Origin: an uncultured Acidobacteriia bacterium
Lineage (GTDB): Bacteria > Acidobacteriota > Terriglobia > Bryobacterales > Bryobacteraceae
Reading direction: 5' to 3'
Assembly: GCA_903923395.1 (NCBI GenBank)
Contig: CAIXXM010000067.1
Coordinates: forward strand, 27,793 to 91,792
Length of the DNA: 64,000 nt
Shown here: positions 18,679-28,700 of the stretch, piece after piece
How the letters are laid out: the number at the start of each line of letters is the position of its first letter
Numbering within the stretch: the first letter of the stretch is position 1
Program-made: the position numbers and the translations under genes
Notes under the pieces: model-generated
The model's input: only the letters and a program-made list of their open reading frames with translations
What the model was told of the DNA's origin: nothing
Databases searched by the model: none

Positions 18679-19553
18679 GTTTCGCGGACCGTTTGAAAGC
18701 ATTATTGGAAGATCCGCCACCGGAGTTCGTCTTTGAGATCGGCGCGGAGGGAATCGCGATGGCGCGCACCGATGCGCCGGGCGCGATTCAATTCGCCGCT
18801 CTGCAGGCCGGCGTGCTGGAACCGGGCTACGGGGCAGGGAACATCAAAGACCTGGAGTCCTTCAGCGAAGTGGTCCGCAAGCTTGTACCCGCGGGGCTTC
18901 GAGGGCGGCGCACGGCAGCCTTGATTCTGCCGGACAGCAGCGTCCGGGTAACGATTCTGGATTTTGAGAGCATGCCGGAGAAGGAAGAAGAACGCCGGTC
19001 TCTCATCCGCTTCCGGTTGCGCAAGAGCCTGCCGTTTGATCTGGATTCGAGTATGCTCTCGTATTCGATGGTGGGTCCGAAGCGTGTGCTGGCGGCCGTC
19101 GCGACCATGGAAACCATTGCCCACTATGAAGAGCCGTTCCGCAATGCTGGATTGCAGCCTGGCCTGGTGACGGTGTCATCTCTGGCCATGCTGGATCTGG
19201 TGCCGGCGAAGACCTCTGCGGTGATTGCAAAGCTGGGCGCGGGCGTGTTGACAGTCTGTGTGGTGCAGCCCGATGGCATTCTACTGATGCGCTCACTGGA
19301 CCTGGAAACCAACACGACGGACCCGCTGGATGAGATCTCAAACGATCTGTATCCCACGCTGGCCTATGTGGAAGACCACACCGGCAAGCGGCCGGAAAAG
19401 CTCTGGATCGCCGGTTTTGGGGAAGACTCCGCGGCAGCAGCGACGCGGCTTGCCGTTGAGCTGGAACTCCCTGTGGAGGTTCTCCCGCACCGCCACGCTG
19501 GTCTGGCGGGTTATCTGTCCTCCCTGCCGGGAAAGGTGAAGGCCGCGGCATGA
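18675..19553 (+). CDS. pilM: PilM-like actin-fold pilus assembly protein
   Basis: Cytoplasmic actin-like protein that binds the N-terminus of PilN in the pilus alignment subcomplex. It starts at ATG 18675 within an ATGA overlap with pilB. Features include EIGAEGIAMARTD as the first phosphate-loop-like strand, the RFRLRKSLPFDLDSSMLSYS segment typical of PilM, and VIAKLGAGVLTVCVVQPDGI as the second. At 292 residues it is slightly short for PilM (about 350). The assignment rests on gene order (B, M, N, O) as well as these motifs; a GspL-type cytoplasmic part is the alternative. Confidence 0.85.
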   Translation: MSFADRLKALLEDPPPEFVFEIGAEGIAMARTDAPGAIQFAALQAGVLEPGYGAGNIKDLESFSEVVRKLVPAGLRGRRTAALILPDSSVRVTILDFESMPEKEEERRSLIRFRLRKSLPFDLDSSMLSYSMVGPKRVLAAVATMETIAHYEEPFRNAGLQPGLVTVSSLAMLDLVPAKTSAVIAKLGAGVLTVCVVQPDGILLMRSLDLETNTTDPLDEISNDLYPTLAYVEDHTGKRPEKLWIAGFGEDSAAAATRLAVELELPVEVLPHRHAGLAGYLSSLPGKVKAAA

Positions 19554-20116
19554 GAATCCAAATCAATCTGGCCCGCGAGCCGTTCCGTAAAGACCGCCCG
19601 GTGCTCATCGGCTCAGCCGTGGTGGCAGCTCTTCTGTTCGGGACGCTCGCGCTGCTGTTGTCGCTGGCTATCGTGGACCGCCAGGCGTCCAGAGAGACGG
19701 CCCTCGAGTTGGCGAAGATTACCAGGCAGCAGGGGCGCGTGCGCGCGGAGCAGGCGAAGATCGACGGTGCTTTGCGGCAGCAGGGCAACACCGATGTACT
19801 GGACCGCAGTGTCTTCCTGAACGCCTTGATCTTCCGCAAGGCCATTAGCTGGACCCGTATCTTCGCGGATCTCGAAAAGGTGATGCCCGCGCAGGTTCGT
19901 GTGGTGACCATCCGCCCGCAGGTCAACGCACGCAATCAAATCACGCTGGATATGACGGTGGCGGCCGAGAATCCGGAGCCAGTTCTGGGGCTGATCGCGA
20001 AACTGGAGACAACGGATGTGTTTGGGTCCACGTCAGTGAGTGTGATTACTCCTCCTTCGCAGAGTGATCCTGTTTACCGCTACCGAATCATGGTGACTTA
20101 TGCCCAGAAGCTTTAA
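19550..20116 (+). CDS. pilN: PilN-like pilus assembly protein
   Basis: Bitopic inner-membrane protein of the PilMNOP alignment complex. The start MRIQINLAREPFRKDR matches the short cytoplasmic PilN N-terminus (usual form INLLPWR) that docks into PilM. A single hydrophobic helix follows (about 22-45, VVAALLFGTLALLLSLAI), then a periplasmic coiled coil and an alpha/beta domain containing the segment RVVTIRPQVNARNQITLDMT. ATG 19550 overlaps the pilM stop by 4 bases. 188 residues is the usual size. Confidence 0.88.
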   Translation: MRIQINLAREPFRKDRPVLIGSAVVAALLFGTLALLLSLAIVDRQASRETALELAKITRQQGRVRAEQAKIDGALRQQGNTDVLDRSVFLNALIFRKAISWTRIFADLEKVMPAQVRVVTIRPQVNARNQITLDMTVAAENPEPVLGLIAKLETTDVFGSTSVSVITPPSQSDPVYRYRIMVTYAQKL

Positions 20117-20117
20117 C

Positions 20118-20702
20118 ATGCCGGCGGTGAACTTCGGCGCGCTGCGGGAACCGCGCGTGATGGTGAGGGCGATCCTCGGGCTGTTGTTGGGCCTGAATCT
20201 GGTGGCGGCGGCCTTCGCATTCCATCTCTTCGGTACCTCCACGGAGCAGATGATTCGTGATCTGGAAGGCACCCGCGCGCAGCTTGCGGCGGAGACGGCC
20301 AAGCTAACCCGCAGCCGGCTGCTGGCAGGCAAGGTGGAAACAGGCCGCGAAGAGGGTGGTAAGTTCCTGGCAAGTTACATGAGCAGCCGGAAGACCACTT
20401 ACTCCACGGTCATCGGCGAGATTACTGACCTGTCAAAGCAGGCCGGCATGAAGATGAAAGAGGCAAATATCGCGCCTCTGGATCCGATTGATGGCAGCGC
20501 TGATATCGACATGATGACGATCTCTGTGAACTTTGAGGGCACTTATCCGCAACTGGTCAAGCTGGTGAACTTGATGGACCGTTCGAAGCGCTTTCTGATT
20601 ATTGAAAGTCTCACTGCCGCGCCGCAACCGAACGGCAATGTTATCAATGTCGCGATCAAATTGAATACGTTCGTGAAAGACGATCCGGGTGGTTTGTCAT
20701 GA
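20118..20702 (+). CDS. pilO: PilO-like pilus assembly protein
   Basis: Partner of PilN in the periplasmic alignment complex. Start chosen at ATG 20118, one base after the pilN stop and 8 bases after an AGAAG sequence; an in-frame ATG at 20100 would overlap pilN by 17 bases and add six residues. One membrane helix (AILGLLLGLNLVAAAFAFHL) is followed by a coiled-coil stretch and the PilO-type periplasmic domain, including VNFEGTYPQLVKLVNLMDRS and FLIIESL. Length is 194 residues. Sequence recognition is moderate; context makes it secure. Confidence 0.87.
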   Translation: MPAVNFGALREPRVMVRAILGLLLGLNLVAAAFAFHLFGTSTEQMIRDLEGTRAQLAAETAKLTRSRLLAGKVETGREEGGKFLASYMSSRKTTYSTVIGEITDLSKQAGMKMKEANIAPLDPIDGSADIDMMTISVNFEGTYPQLVKLVNLMDRSKRFLIIESLTAAPQPNGNVINVAIKLNTFVKDDPGGLS

Positions 20703-21412
20703 AGCTTGGGGCAGAACCGAAGAAGGTGGCAGCCCTCGTGGGCTTGATCGTGATCGCAGGGATTGTCTACTGGTACAACAGCAGCGATGAGCCGGCGCCC
20801 AAAGCGGCTGCGCCCCGTCCAGTTGCTGTGGTGCCTGCCGTGAATGCTGTCACTCCCGTGCTTGCTGATCCAGGTGCCGCCGACCGCAAGCGGGTCACCG
20901 TGGCCGGGACCAGTGGCGAGTTCAAGCCGATGATCGGCCCGAAGCGCGGTGAGCCGCGCCAGCCACCGGAGAAGATTGATCCCACGCTGCGTTTGGACTT
21001 ACTCGCCAAGGTGCAGAATGTGCAACCCGAGGGCAGCATGCGGAATTTATTTGCGTTCGGCGCGGCACAGCCTGCCGTGACTGCGGCAATGCCGCAAATG
21101 CCGAAGAACGTCGGTAAGATCGCGGTGGGTCCAGCGGGCCCTCCGCCGCCAGTGATGGGACCGCAACCTACACCGGGTCCGCCGCCTCCACCGACCATTA
21201 ACCTGAAGTATTACGGGTATAAGATTTCCAAGGTGAATGGCAACCGGATTGCTTTCCTGCTGGATGGCGAAGATATTATTCTTGCTGCTGAGAATGACAT
21301 GGTGAAGCAACGCTACCGGATCGTCAAGATTGAGAACGGCAAGATCACTGTGGAAGATACACAGTTCAAGCGCTCACAGACATTACCTTTGCAGGAAGAA
21401 GTGATTGGATGA
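20699..21412 (+). CDS. PilP-like / GspC-like periplasmic protein
   Basis: A 237-residue bitopic protein in the PilP position of the operon. The N-terminus has one membrane helix (KKVAALVGLIVIAGIVYWY), then a long Pro- and Ala-rich linker (about 35-165) that includes a Pro run, then a small beta domain (about 165-235): LKYYGYKISKVNGNRIAFLL, then the GEDIILAAENDMVKQRYRIV segment. That C-terminal fold resembles the homology region of PilP and GspC, which contacts the secretin. PilP is normally a lipoprotein, but here a transmembrane helix replaces the lipobox. It overlaps pilO and the next gene by 4 bases each. Confidence 0.75.
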   Translation: MKLGAEPKKVAALVGLIVIAGIVYWYNSSDEPAPKAAAPRPVAVVPAVNAVTPVLADPGAADRKRVTVAGTSGEFKPMIGPKRGEPRQPPEKIDPTLRLDLLAKVQNVQPEGSMRNLFAFGAAQPAVTAAMPQMPKNVGKIAVGPAGPPPPVMGPQPTPGPPPPPTINLKYYGYKISKVNGNRIAFLLDGEDIILAAENDMVKQRYRIVKIENGKITVEDTQFKRSQTLPLQEEVIG

Positions 21413-22470
21413 AGAAGAATCCACGCTCGGGTTACGCTGTCCTGCTGATCTTCTGCATGGCTGCGGTTGTGGCAATTGGCCTCTATTCACGGCTGCCCCG
21501 CGTTGCCTTCGAGGCGCAGCGTGACAAAGAGGAGTTGCTGGTGGACCGTGGGCAGCAGTTCTCGCGTGCTGTCGCTCTGTATGTCCGGAAGTTCAAGCGT
21601 TTTCCCGCCACAATGGAAGCTCTGGAAGATACGAATGGCCAGCGCTTCCTCCGCCACCGTTATAAGGATCCATTGACGGGCAAGGATGAGTGGCGTGTCA
21701 TTCACGTTGGTCCGAACGGTGTATTTACTGACTCACTGGTCTATAAGAAGAAAGACGACAAGGGCGAGCAGAACACCAATACTTACATTGCCGACTTTGG
21801 TGCTCCCGGTGCCAGTGCCAATAACCCGAACGCGGGAGTGAATCTTGCCATGCGGACGAGGCCGAGCGATGGACCCGGCGCGCCAGGCACAGGTGATCCC
21901 AATAACCCGCCAGCACCTGTGGACCCGAACAACCCCGCTCCGGTGCTGCCTCCGGGCATGGGCGTGCAGGGTCGGCAGGGAAGTCTGTTGCCCGGCCAGC
22001 CAGGGCCCGCCGTAACTTCGGCCACCGCGGGCAATACGCAATACGCAACAACGCCGGGGGCGAATGGAAACACCCCTAGTCCTTTCGGTGGACAACAACC
22101 CGGCACCACCGGCGCGGCTTCGGATATGATCCGCAATCTGCTAACTTCCCCCCGGCCTGGCGGGGCGAATGGCATCGGGACGCCAGTCGCGCAACAACCC
22201 ACGCAGACGACCATCGATGGAGGCATTGCCGGAATTGCGTCCAAGGTGGAGCGCGAAGGCATCAAGGTCTTCAACGAGCGCACCGCTTATAACGAGTGGG
22301 AGTTCGTTTACGACCTGTCGAAGGACCCGGCGATGGCCAATGGTGGCGGTGCCGCGGCTGGGCAGCAACGCACCGGACAGAATGGCCAACCGGCGCAGGT
22401 TGGGAATGGCTTGACGCCGGTGTCAGTTATTCCGGGTCAGCCGGTTCCTGTGGTTCCGCCGAAACAGTAG
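21409..22470 (+). CDS. Atypical pseudopilin-like protein with long low-complexity linker
   Basis: Last gene of the pilus block, 353 residues. The N-terminus (MKKNPRSGYAVLLIFCMAA) has the basic leader and hydrophobic helix of a pseudopilin but lacks the GFTLIE cleavage motif. The next part resembles GspG-type heads: FSRAVALYVRKFKRFPATME, then DPLTGKDEWRVI. Residues about 125-275 are Gly/Pro/Asn-rich low complexity, and the tail contains EWEFVYDLSKDP. The type II secretion protein G-like assignment is inferred from the head region and the operon. The 3' end overlaps the convergent rsmD gene by 44 bases. Confidence 0.7.
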   Translation: MKKNPRSGYAVLLIFCMAAVVAIGLYSRLPRVAFEAQRDKEELLVDRGQQFSRAVALYVRKFKRFPATMEALEDTNGQRFLRHRYKDPLTGKDEWRVIHVGPNGVFTDSLVYKKKDDKGEQNTNTYIADFGAPGASANNPNAGVNLAMRTRPSDGPGAPGTGDPNNPPAPVDPNNPAPVLPPGMGVQGRQGSLLPGQPGPAVTSATAGNTQYATTPGANGNTPSPFGGQQPGTTGAASDMIRNLLTSPRPGGANGIGTPVAQQPTQTTIDGGIAGIASKVEREGIKVFNERTAYNEWEFVYDLSKDPAMANGGGAAAGQQRTGQNGQPAQVGNGLTPVSVIPGQPVPVVPPKQ

Positions 22471-22999
22471 CAGCAGCGGCGCGGTAGAAGCTGAGCGCAT
22501 TATCGCCCTGCTTCACCACCCGCACCTTCTTCAATTCCCCGCATTCATCCGGGGGCGTGAAGAACTTTGAATGCTGCACCACGATGAGCTTTGGCGGCTT
22601 GCGTTCCAGGGCGTCGAAAGCCGCCTGATACTCCCGCTCCTTATCGAAGGGCGGATCAAGAAAGACGATGTCCGCTTGATTCGTTGCCAGCAGTAATGAC
22701 GCCAGGCCCTGCACCACGCGGGCCTTGGGGCCAATCTTGAGGCTGCGCAGGTTTTCCTGGATCACGAACATCGCCGACTTGTTCTTCTCAATGAACAGGC
22801 AATGACGCGCGCCACGGCTGATGGCTTCAATGCCCACCGCCCCAGTTCCGGCAAAGGCATCAATGAAAGTAGTGCCTTCGATCTCCGGATTCAGAATGTT
22901 GAACAGAGTCTCACGCAGACGGTCAGACGTGGGGCGGGTATCCAAACCCTCCACGGAAATCAGTTTTCTCGAACGGAACTCACCCGCAATGACGCGCAT
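22427..22999 (-). CDS. rsmD: 16S rRNA (guanine(966)-N2)-methyltransferase RsmD
   Basis: SAM-dependent enzyme that methylates G966 of 16S rRNA. It shows MRVIAGEFRSRKL at the start, RPTSDRLRETLFNIL, motif I FIDAFAGTGAVGIEAISRGA, and the catalytic motif VFLDPPFD. The normal RsmD body ends near DNALSFYRA; the last about 16 residues (Ala/Pro/Glu-rich) lie in the overlap with the convergent pseudopilin gene. 190 residues fits the family. Confidence 0.95.
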   Translation of the reverse strand: MRVIAGEFRSRKLISVEGLDTRPTSDRLRETLFNILNPEIEGTTFIDAFAGTGAVGIEAISRGARHCLFIEKNKSAMFVIQENLRSLKIGPKARVVQGLASLLLATNQADIVFLDPPFDKEREYQAAFDALERKPPKLIVVQHSKFFTPPDECGELKKVRVVKQGDNALSFYRAAAATVSAEPQEPADPE

Positions 23000-23035
23000 C
23001 TCTTCAGGGTACCTGCCAAAGGTGCCCGCGCCCGC

Positions 23036-24640
23036 TTAACCGTTCAGCGTCCAGCCATTGCGGTAGGTGCGCTTCAGGTAAGCATTCGCCTCAGCGGAGT
23101 TCGTGATGCGTCCTGCGACGGGGTCGTAATCCAGCTTTTTGCCGATTCTGTGCGCGATCAGGCCCAGTAACATCATTTCGATCATGGAGCCCGAGTAATC
23201 GAAATCGCAGTGTGTCTTGCTGCTGGTGCCGTGCGTTACGCCGTTGTATTTGCCTTTGCAGGCATCCAGCCATTCCTGTTGGAAGACATCCGCACCGCCG
23301 GTGACGCGGCCTTCGCTGTTTGCGGCAATGATTCCGTTGATCGCCGTATTCGGCAGACCAATCGCTGCGGGCACCTTGCCATTGAGGAATTGGACTTCCG
23401 GGAAGCCATTCGGTCCAGGCGTAGCATTGGGATTCGCCGTGAAACCGGGAGGCAGCGCGGGTGGTGTGGCGGGCCGGGGCGGTTGGGGCGCGGCAGGGCG
23501 GGGAGCAGTCTGGGTTCGCTGCCCTGTACCGCCAATCAAAGGCAGCACCTGGTCGGCACTGCGGCGCTTGTAATAAGTCAGATCGCCATCATCATTGCTC
23601 GGGATGATAATCCGCGAAGTAAAGTCTGCGAAGATAGAGCCCTTGGTTCCTTCAAACAGCGCGCCGTTCGCGGCTTTTGAAACATCGACATAACCCTTGG
23701 GATTTGGCGGATACAAACCGCCCTGATACCAAACCACCTGGACGGGTCCGCGCCAGGAGTTCGCCGGATGATCGAAAGTTACTTTCAACTGGACAGGGCA
23801 GATATCCGGGTTGAACTTATCGGTCACTTTCTGGTCGACTTCAATGCCTGTGGGTGCGCCGCAATCAATGGCATTCCAGAGCAGATCCATCGTATGGGCA
23901 CCCATGTCACCGATCTGGCCCACGCCGAAGTCGCGGTACATGTTCCAGAACAGGCAGTTCAAGCCCGCTGAACCGCCGAAGTATTGCGGACTGTACGGAT
24001 GATACGGCGATGGTCCGATCCACTGCTCGTAATGCAAACCGGCAGGGGGTTGACCTTCCGCCACGGGATAGCCAGGCCGCGGCAGTTTGCGCGAATCCCA
24101 GCCGTGGATGGTCTTCAACTCCCCAATCGCGCCGTCCAGAATTAATTCGCGGATACGTTCGAAGTTAGGATACGCATGCCGCTGCGTTCCGTGCTGCGTG
24201 GCGATCTTCGTCTTATTCTTGAGGTAATTCGCGCGCACGGTGCGAACTTCCTCCACCGAGATACCCAGGGGCTTCTCGCAGTAGACATGCATGCCGCGGT
24301 TAATGGCCCAGTTGGCGATGAAGGCATGCTGGTGATCCGCTGTGCAGATCACCACTGCCTCGATATCTTTCTGGTCCATCATCTTGCGCCAGTCCCAGTA
24401 GGTTTTGGCCTTCGGGAAAGCGGCCTGGGCTTCCTGCGTGCGCAGGTCATTTACGTCGCAGAGCGCGACAACATTCTCATTGCGGAGAACGTTGTAGTGG
24501 GCGGTGCCGCGTCCCCACACGCCCACCAGGGCGACGTTCAGCTTGTTACTTGGAGCGTTCTGCCCCAGCATGGTTCCGCTCTTGAGGATAGTGATGCCGG
24601 CGGCGGAGGCGGCGGATTTCAACAAGTCACGGCGCTGCAT
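23036..24640 (-). CDS. Tat-exported Gfo/Idh/MocA family oxidoreductase
   Basis: NAD(P)-dependent sugar or inositol-type dehydrogenase of the exported acidobacterial kind. A twin-arginine leader (MQRRDLLKSAASAAGITILK) precedes the Rossmann fold (LNVALVGVWGRG). EKPLGIS carries the family Lys, and a WDSRKLPRPGYP segment and a Pro-rich insertion (about residues 385-415) follow. At 534 residues it is longer than typical (about 350-450), mostly from that insertion. It ends 36 bases before rsmD and begins 7 bases after the dienelactone hydrolase gene, so the last two are probably one transcript. The substrate is unknown. Confidence 0.9.
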   Translation of the reverse strand: MQRRDLLKSAASAAGITILKSGTMLGQNAPSNKLNVALVGVWGRGTAHYNVLRNENVVALCDVNDLRTQEAQAAFPKAKTYWDWRKMMDQKDIEAVVICTADHQHAFIANWAINRGMHVYCEKPLGISVEEVRTVRANYLKNKTKIATQHGTQRHAYPNFERIRELILDGAIGELKTIHGWDSRKLPRPGYPVAEGQPPAGLHYEQWIGPSPYHPYSPQYFGGSAGLNCLFWNMYRDFGVGQIGDMGAHTMDLLWNAIDCGAPTGIEVDQKVTDKFNPDICPVQLKVTFDHPANSWRGPVQVVWYQGGLYPPNPKGYVDVSKAANGALFEGTKGSIFADFTSRIIIPSNDDGDLTYYKRRSADQVLPLIGGTGQRTQTAPRPAAPQPPRPATPPALPPGFTANPNATPGPNGFPEVQFLNGKVPAAIGLPNTAINGIIAANSEGRVTGGADVFQQEWLDACKGKYNGVTHGTSSKTHCDFDYSGSMIEMMLLGLIAHRIGKKLDYDPVAGRITNSAEANAYLKRTYRNGWTLNG

Positions 24641-24647
24641 GGGTAAG

Positions 24648-25556
24648 TTAGCCTTTCACGTATTTTCCGAACAGGGCAAGAGTGCGCTCCCAGGCAAGTG
24701 TTGCCGCGGCTTTGTCATAGCGGGGAGTCGTGTCATTGTGGAAACCGTGGTTCACGCCGTCATAGATATAGACGTTGTAAGTGACCTTGGCTGCCTTAAG
24801 TGCTTCTTCAAAAGCAGGGATGCCGCCATTGATGCGTGTATCGAGACCGGCGTAGTGCAACGCCAGCGGGGCTTTGATCTTCGCGGCATCTTCTGCTTTG
24901 GGCTGGGCTCCGTAGAACGGTGCCGCGGCAGCAAGGTCCGCGCCCAGGCGTACAGCGAGATTGTTGGAAACGCCACCACCGAAACAGAAGCCCACCGCAC
25001 CAAGCTTGCCCGTGGAGAGGGGATGCTTCTTCAACCACATTGCCGCGGCCACGAAATCTTCCGCCATCTTGTTGCGGTCCACCTTGCCGAATGCCGCCCC
25101 GCCTTTTTCGTCGTCACCAGGATAGCCGCCGACGCTGGTGAGGCCGTCCGGAGCGAAGGCGAGATAGCCTTCCGTGCCGAGCCGCCGCGCCACGTCTTCG
25201 ATATAAGGATTCAGGCCGCGATTTTCATGGACCACGATGACGGCGGGCAGCTTACCCGTCGCATTCACCGGGCGCGCCAGATAGCCTTTGATGCTGCCGT
25301 TGCCTTGCGGAGAATCCACGGTCTCATAGCCGACCTTCAGTCGCTTGTCGTCTTTGGGGATTTGTTCGGCCCACGCATAGTTCGGACGGAGGGCTTCAAA
25401 CAGCGCGGCCACCGTCATGGTGCCGGTAGCAAAGCGGGCAGCGCGGTCGAAGAACTCGCGGCGGCCGATGTCGCCATGGACGTACAGGTCGAACAGATCA
25501 AGCAATTCCTGGGGAAACTCTTTGGCAGACTTACGTTCGGGGATGTGATTTTCCAT
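24648..25556 (-). CDS. Dienelactone hydrolase family protein
   Basis: Alpha/beta hydrolase of 302 residues. The core (about 80-300) shows [20 protein letters not shown], the nucleophile elbow GFCFGGG with catalytic Cys, then GLDTRIN with the acid Asp and [10 protein letters not shown] with the His, completing the Cys-Asp-His triad. The about 75-residue N-terminal extension contains [15 protein letters not shown], which looks like a twin-arginine signal placed about 30 residues into the protein; such leaders are seen in this subgroup, so export is possible. It precedes the Gfo/Idh gene with a 7-base gap. The real ester or lactone substrate is not evident. Confidence 0.9.
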   Translation of the reverse strand: MENHIPERKSAKEFPQELLDLFDLYVHGDIGRREFFDRAARFATGTMTVAALFEALRPNYAWAEQIPKDDKRLKVGYETVDSPQGNGSIKGYLARPVNATGKLPAVIVVHENRGLNPYIEDVARRLGTEGYLAFAPDGLTSVGGYPGDDEKGGAAFGKVDRNKMAEDFVAAAMWLKKHPLSTGKLGAVGFCFGGGVSNNLAVRLGADLAAAAPFYGAQPKAEDAAKIKAPLALHYAGLDTRINGGIPAFEEALKAAKVTYNVYIYDGVNHGFHNDTTPRYDKAAATLAWERTLALFGKYVKG

Positions 25557-25722
25557 ACAACTCGGCTCCGTGTGATTTTACAGGATTTCTCGGGCAAGCG
25601 TAACACAATCAGATATCCGGCGCATTGCGTAAACTTTCTCACTTCTGCTGCCCAATCTTTTAGATAAACTGGACGATAGTTCCTTCGAGGGCAGGGCAGC
25701 GTATTGCCCGGATTGAGGTCTC

Positions 25723-28700
25723 ATGTTCCGCCAAACTTTATCCCGTCTTACCGTGCTGGCCGCTGTACTTGCCGCCGCCGCATTTTCCCAGGAGTTTCGC
25801 GGCACCATCAGCGGTTTGATCACTGATCCTTCCGGTGCACCCGTCACGGGTGCGAAGATCGCGGCGACCGGTGTGGAAACCGGCGCGAAGGCTGAGGCTG
25901 AGTCCGATGCCACCGGCCACTATTCGCTCCCCTTCCTGCTGCCTGGCGATTACAACATTACGGTGAAGAGCGCAGGGTTTAAGGAATTCGTGAGCAAGGG
26001 GATTCACCTGGGCGCCGGTGAACATCCGGATATCAATGCGCAGTTGCAGGTGGGCGACGCGACGCAGAGCATTGAAGTGAAGTCGGAAGCTCCTTTGGTG
26101 AACAGTGAGAATGCCTCCGTCGGCCAGGCGATCACGACGAAAGAGGTGGAGGATTTACCGCTGAACGGTGGGTCGGCCATGCAATTGGCGCAGCTTGCGA
26201 TCGGCGTGATTCCGAGTCCTTTCAACAGTTCGTCCACTGTGGTGCAGCCTTATGATTCCTCGAACAGCTTCAGCATTGGCGGCACGCCGACACAGACCAG
26301 CGAAGTGTTGCTGGATGGTGCACCCAATGCATCCTGGGATATGCGGTCGGCCTTCACGCCGCCGCGGTCTGCGGTGCAGGAAGTGCGGGTCAAGGCTTTC
26401 GATTCCGACGTTGCTTTCGGTCACACCGGCGGCGGAACTATCAACATGATTCTGAAGAGCGGAGGCAATGCCGTTCACGGCACGATGTATGAGAACAACC
26501 AGCCCTCCAACATGACGGCGAACAATTTCTTCAACAACCGGAACAATCTTGGCAATCCGGTGACACATTACAACCTGTTCGGCGTATCTGCGGGTGGTCC
26601 GGTGTGGGTGCCGAAGCTTTATGATGGCAGGAATAAGCTGTTCTGGTTTGTCGCCTGGGAAGGCGCTCTCAACAGCCAGCCGAATAATAACTTCCTCAGC
26701 GTGCCCACGCCAGAAGAGAAGACAGGCAATTTCGGCCTGATCCTGTCGGCAGACAAGACGCAGTTGTATGACCCTTACTCCGCAACGCAAACAGGCAGCA
26801 CTATCAACCGGGTGGCTTATCCGAACAATGTTATTCCGGCGAGTGAGTTGAACCCCATCGCTGTCAAGTACATGCAGTTCTATCCGAATCCGAACGTCAC
26901 GAGCGGCACGGTGAACTTCAAGCCGGATGGTTACAACAATTACGGCAACAATGCCACCAGCACCAATAACTACTACAGTCAGCTGGGCCGGCTGGACTAC
27001 AACCTCAATGAGAAGAACCGGCTGTTTTTCGACGTCCGGCACAACACGCTGTTTGCGACAAAGAATAACTACTTCCAGAACCTTTCCACTGGAACTATTA
27101 CGAACCGCGAGAATTGGGGCGCCAGTCTGGATGAGGTCTATATCGCCAACCCAACGAACATCTTCAATATCCGCGTCAACTTCACCGCGCTGAATGAGAA
27201 CAGCTCTGATCCGAGTGCGGGTGTGAATCCAACAAGCTATGGGTTCCCGGCTTACATGGCCTCCAACTCCCAGCGCCTCGCCCTGCCTTATATGTATTTC
27301 AGCACCAGTACTCTGGAGGGCAGCCTGGGTACCAATAGCGCAGCGAACCGGCCCTCGCAATCGACGGCTATCTTTGCCAGCTGGACTCATGTTCTGGGCA
27401 GTCACACTCTGAAAGCAGGAACGGACCTGCGGCAGTACCGCTTGAGCACGATCACTTATGCGGCCTCATCCGGCAGTTTCAACTTCGGTGGGAATACGTG
27501 GGTCAGAGCCTCCTCAAGTTCGTCTTCCACTGTGGCACAGGGTCAGGATCTTGCGTCCTTCCTGCTTGGACTCCCCTACCAGGGCTTCTATGATCTGAAC
27601 ACCTTCGGGAGTTGGTATTCATACTACGCCTCCGGCTTCCTGCAGGATGACTGGCGGGCCGCGCACAACGTGACTGTCAACATCGGCATCCGCTATGACC
27701 ATGACGGTCCCTATCATGAAAAATATGGCCGTACGGTGAATGGCTTCGATACGAATACGCCGAGCCCGCTCGCTGCCTCGGCGATTGCGGCTTATAACAA
27801 GGCCCCGGCCCCACTGATTCCTGCCGGAACATTCGCTGTGCCCGGCGGTTTGACTTACCCATCAAGCGGCGACACCGCTGTCTACCAGAACACATCCCAT
27901 CTGGTGAGCCCGCGTGTTGGCGTCGCATGGACTCCAGACCGCTTTCATGGCAAGACAGTAGTCCGCGCCGGTTTCGGAATGTTTGTCGCGCCCATAACGA
28001 TTGCCTATCTCGCGCAGAACGGTAACTACTCCTCGAATCCTCTGATCGATCAGGAAGGCTTCTCGCAGGAAACCAGCATGACGGTGACTTCAAACAACTA
28101 TCTGAAGCCCGGCCCGGCTACACTGAGTGATCCCTTCCCCACTGGAATCCTTCAGCCAGCGGGAAAGAGCGGCGGACTGTCCACGTTTGTCGGGCAGAAC
28201 ATCAGTTTCTTGAATCCGGAAATGAAGAGCCCTTACAGCCTGCGGTGGAATTTCGGCTTCCAGCACACGCTGTCATCGAATACTCTGCTCGAAGTGCTGT
28301 ATATCGGGAACCATTCGGTTCACACTCCCGTGAATCTTACCCAGCTAAACGGTATCCCACGGCAATATCTCAGCACGGCGACAACACGGGATGCTGCTTT
28401 GATTGCGACGCTCAATGGCTCCACGGCAAATCCGTTCAATGGCCTGATTCTAAGTGGTACGCCCTCCGGCGCCACGACATCGGTGGCGCAGCTCCTGGCT
28501 AAGTATCCGCAATATCCTCTGGGTTACACGAATGGTGGTTTCAGTGGCAGCGGCGGCGTCCTGGAACAGAATCTCAACGTCGGCAGCAGTTACTTCCACA
28601 GTTTGAATATCCGCCTCATGAAACGGCTTTCGGGCGGCGTCACGATTACGGGGAACTATATCTGGTCGCGCCTGATGGAACAGAACACGTGGCTCAACGA

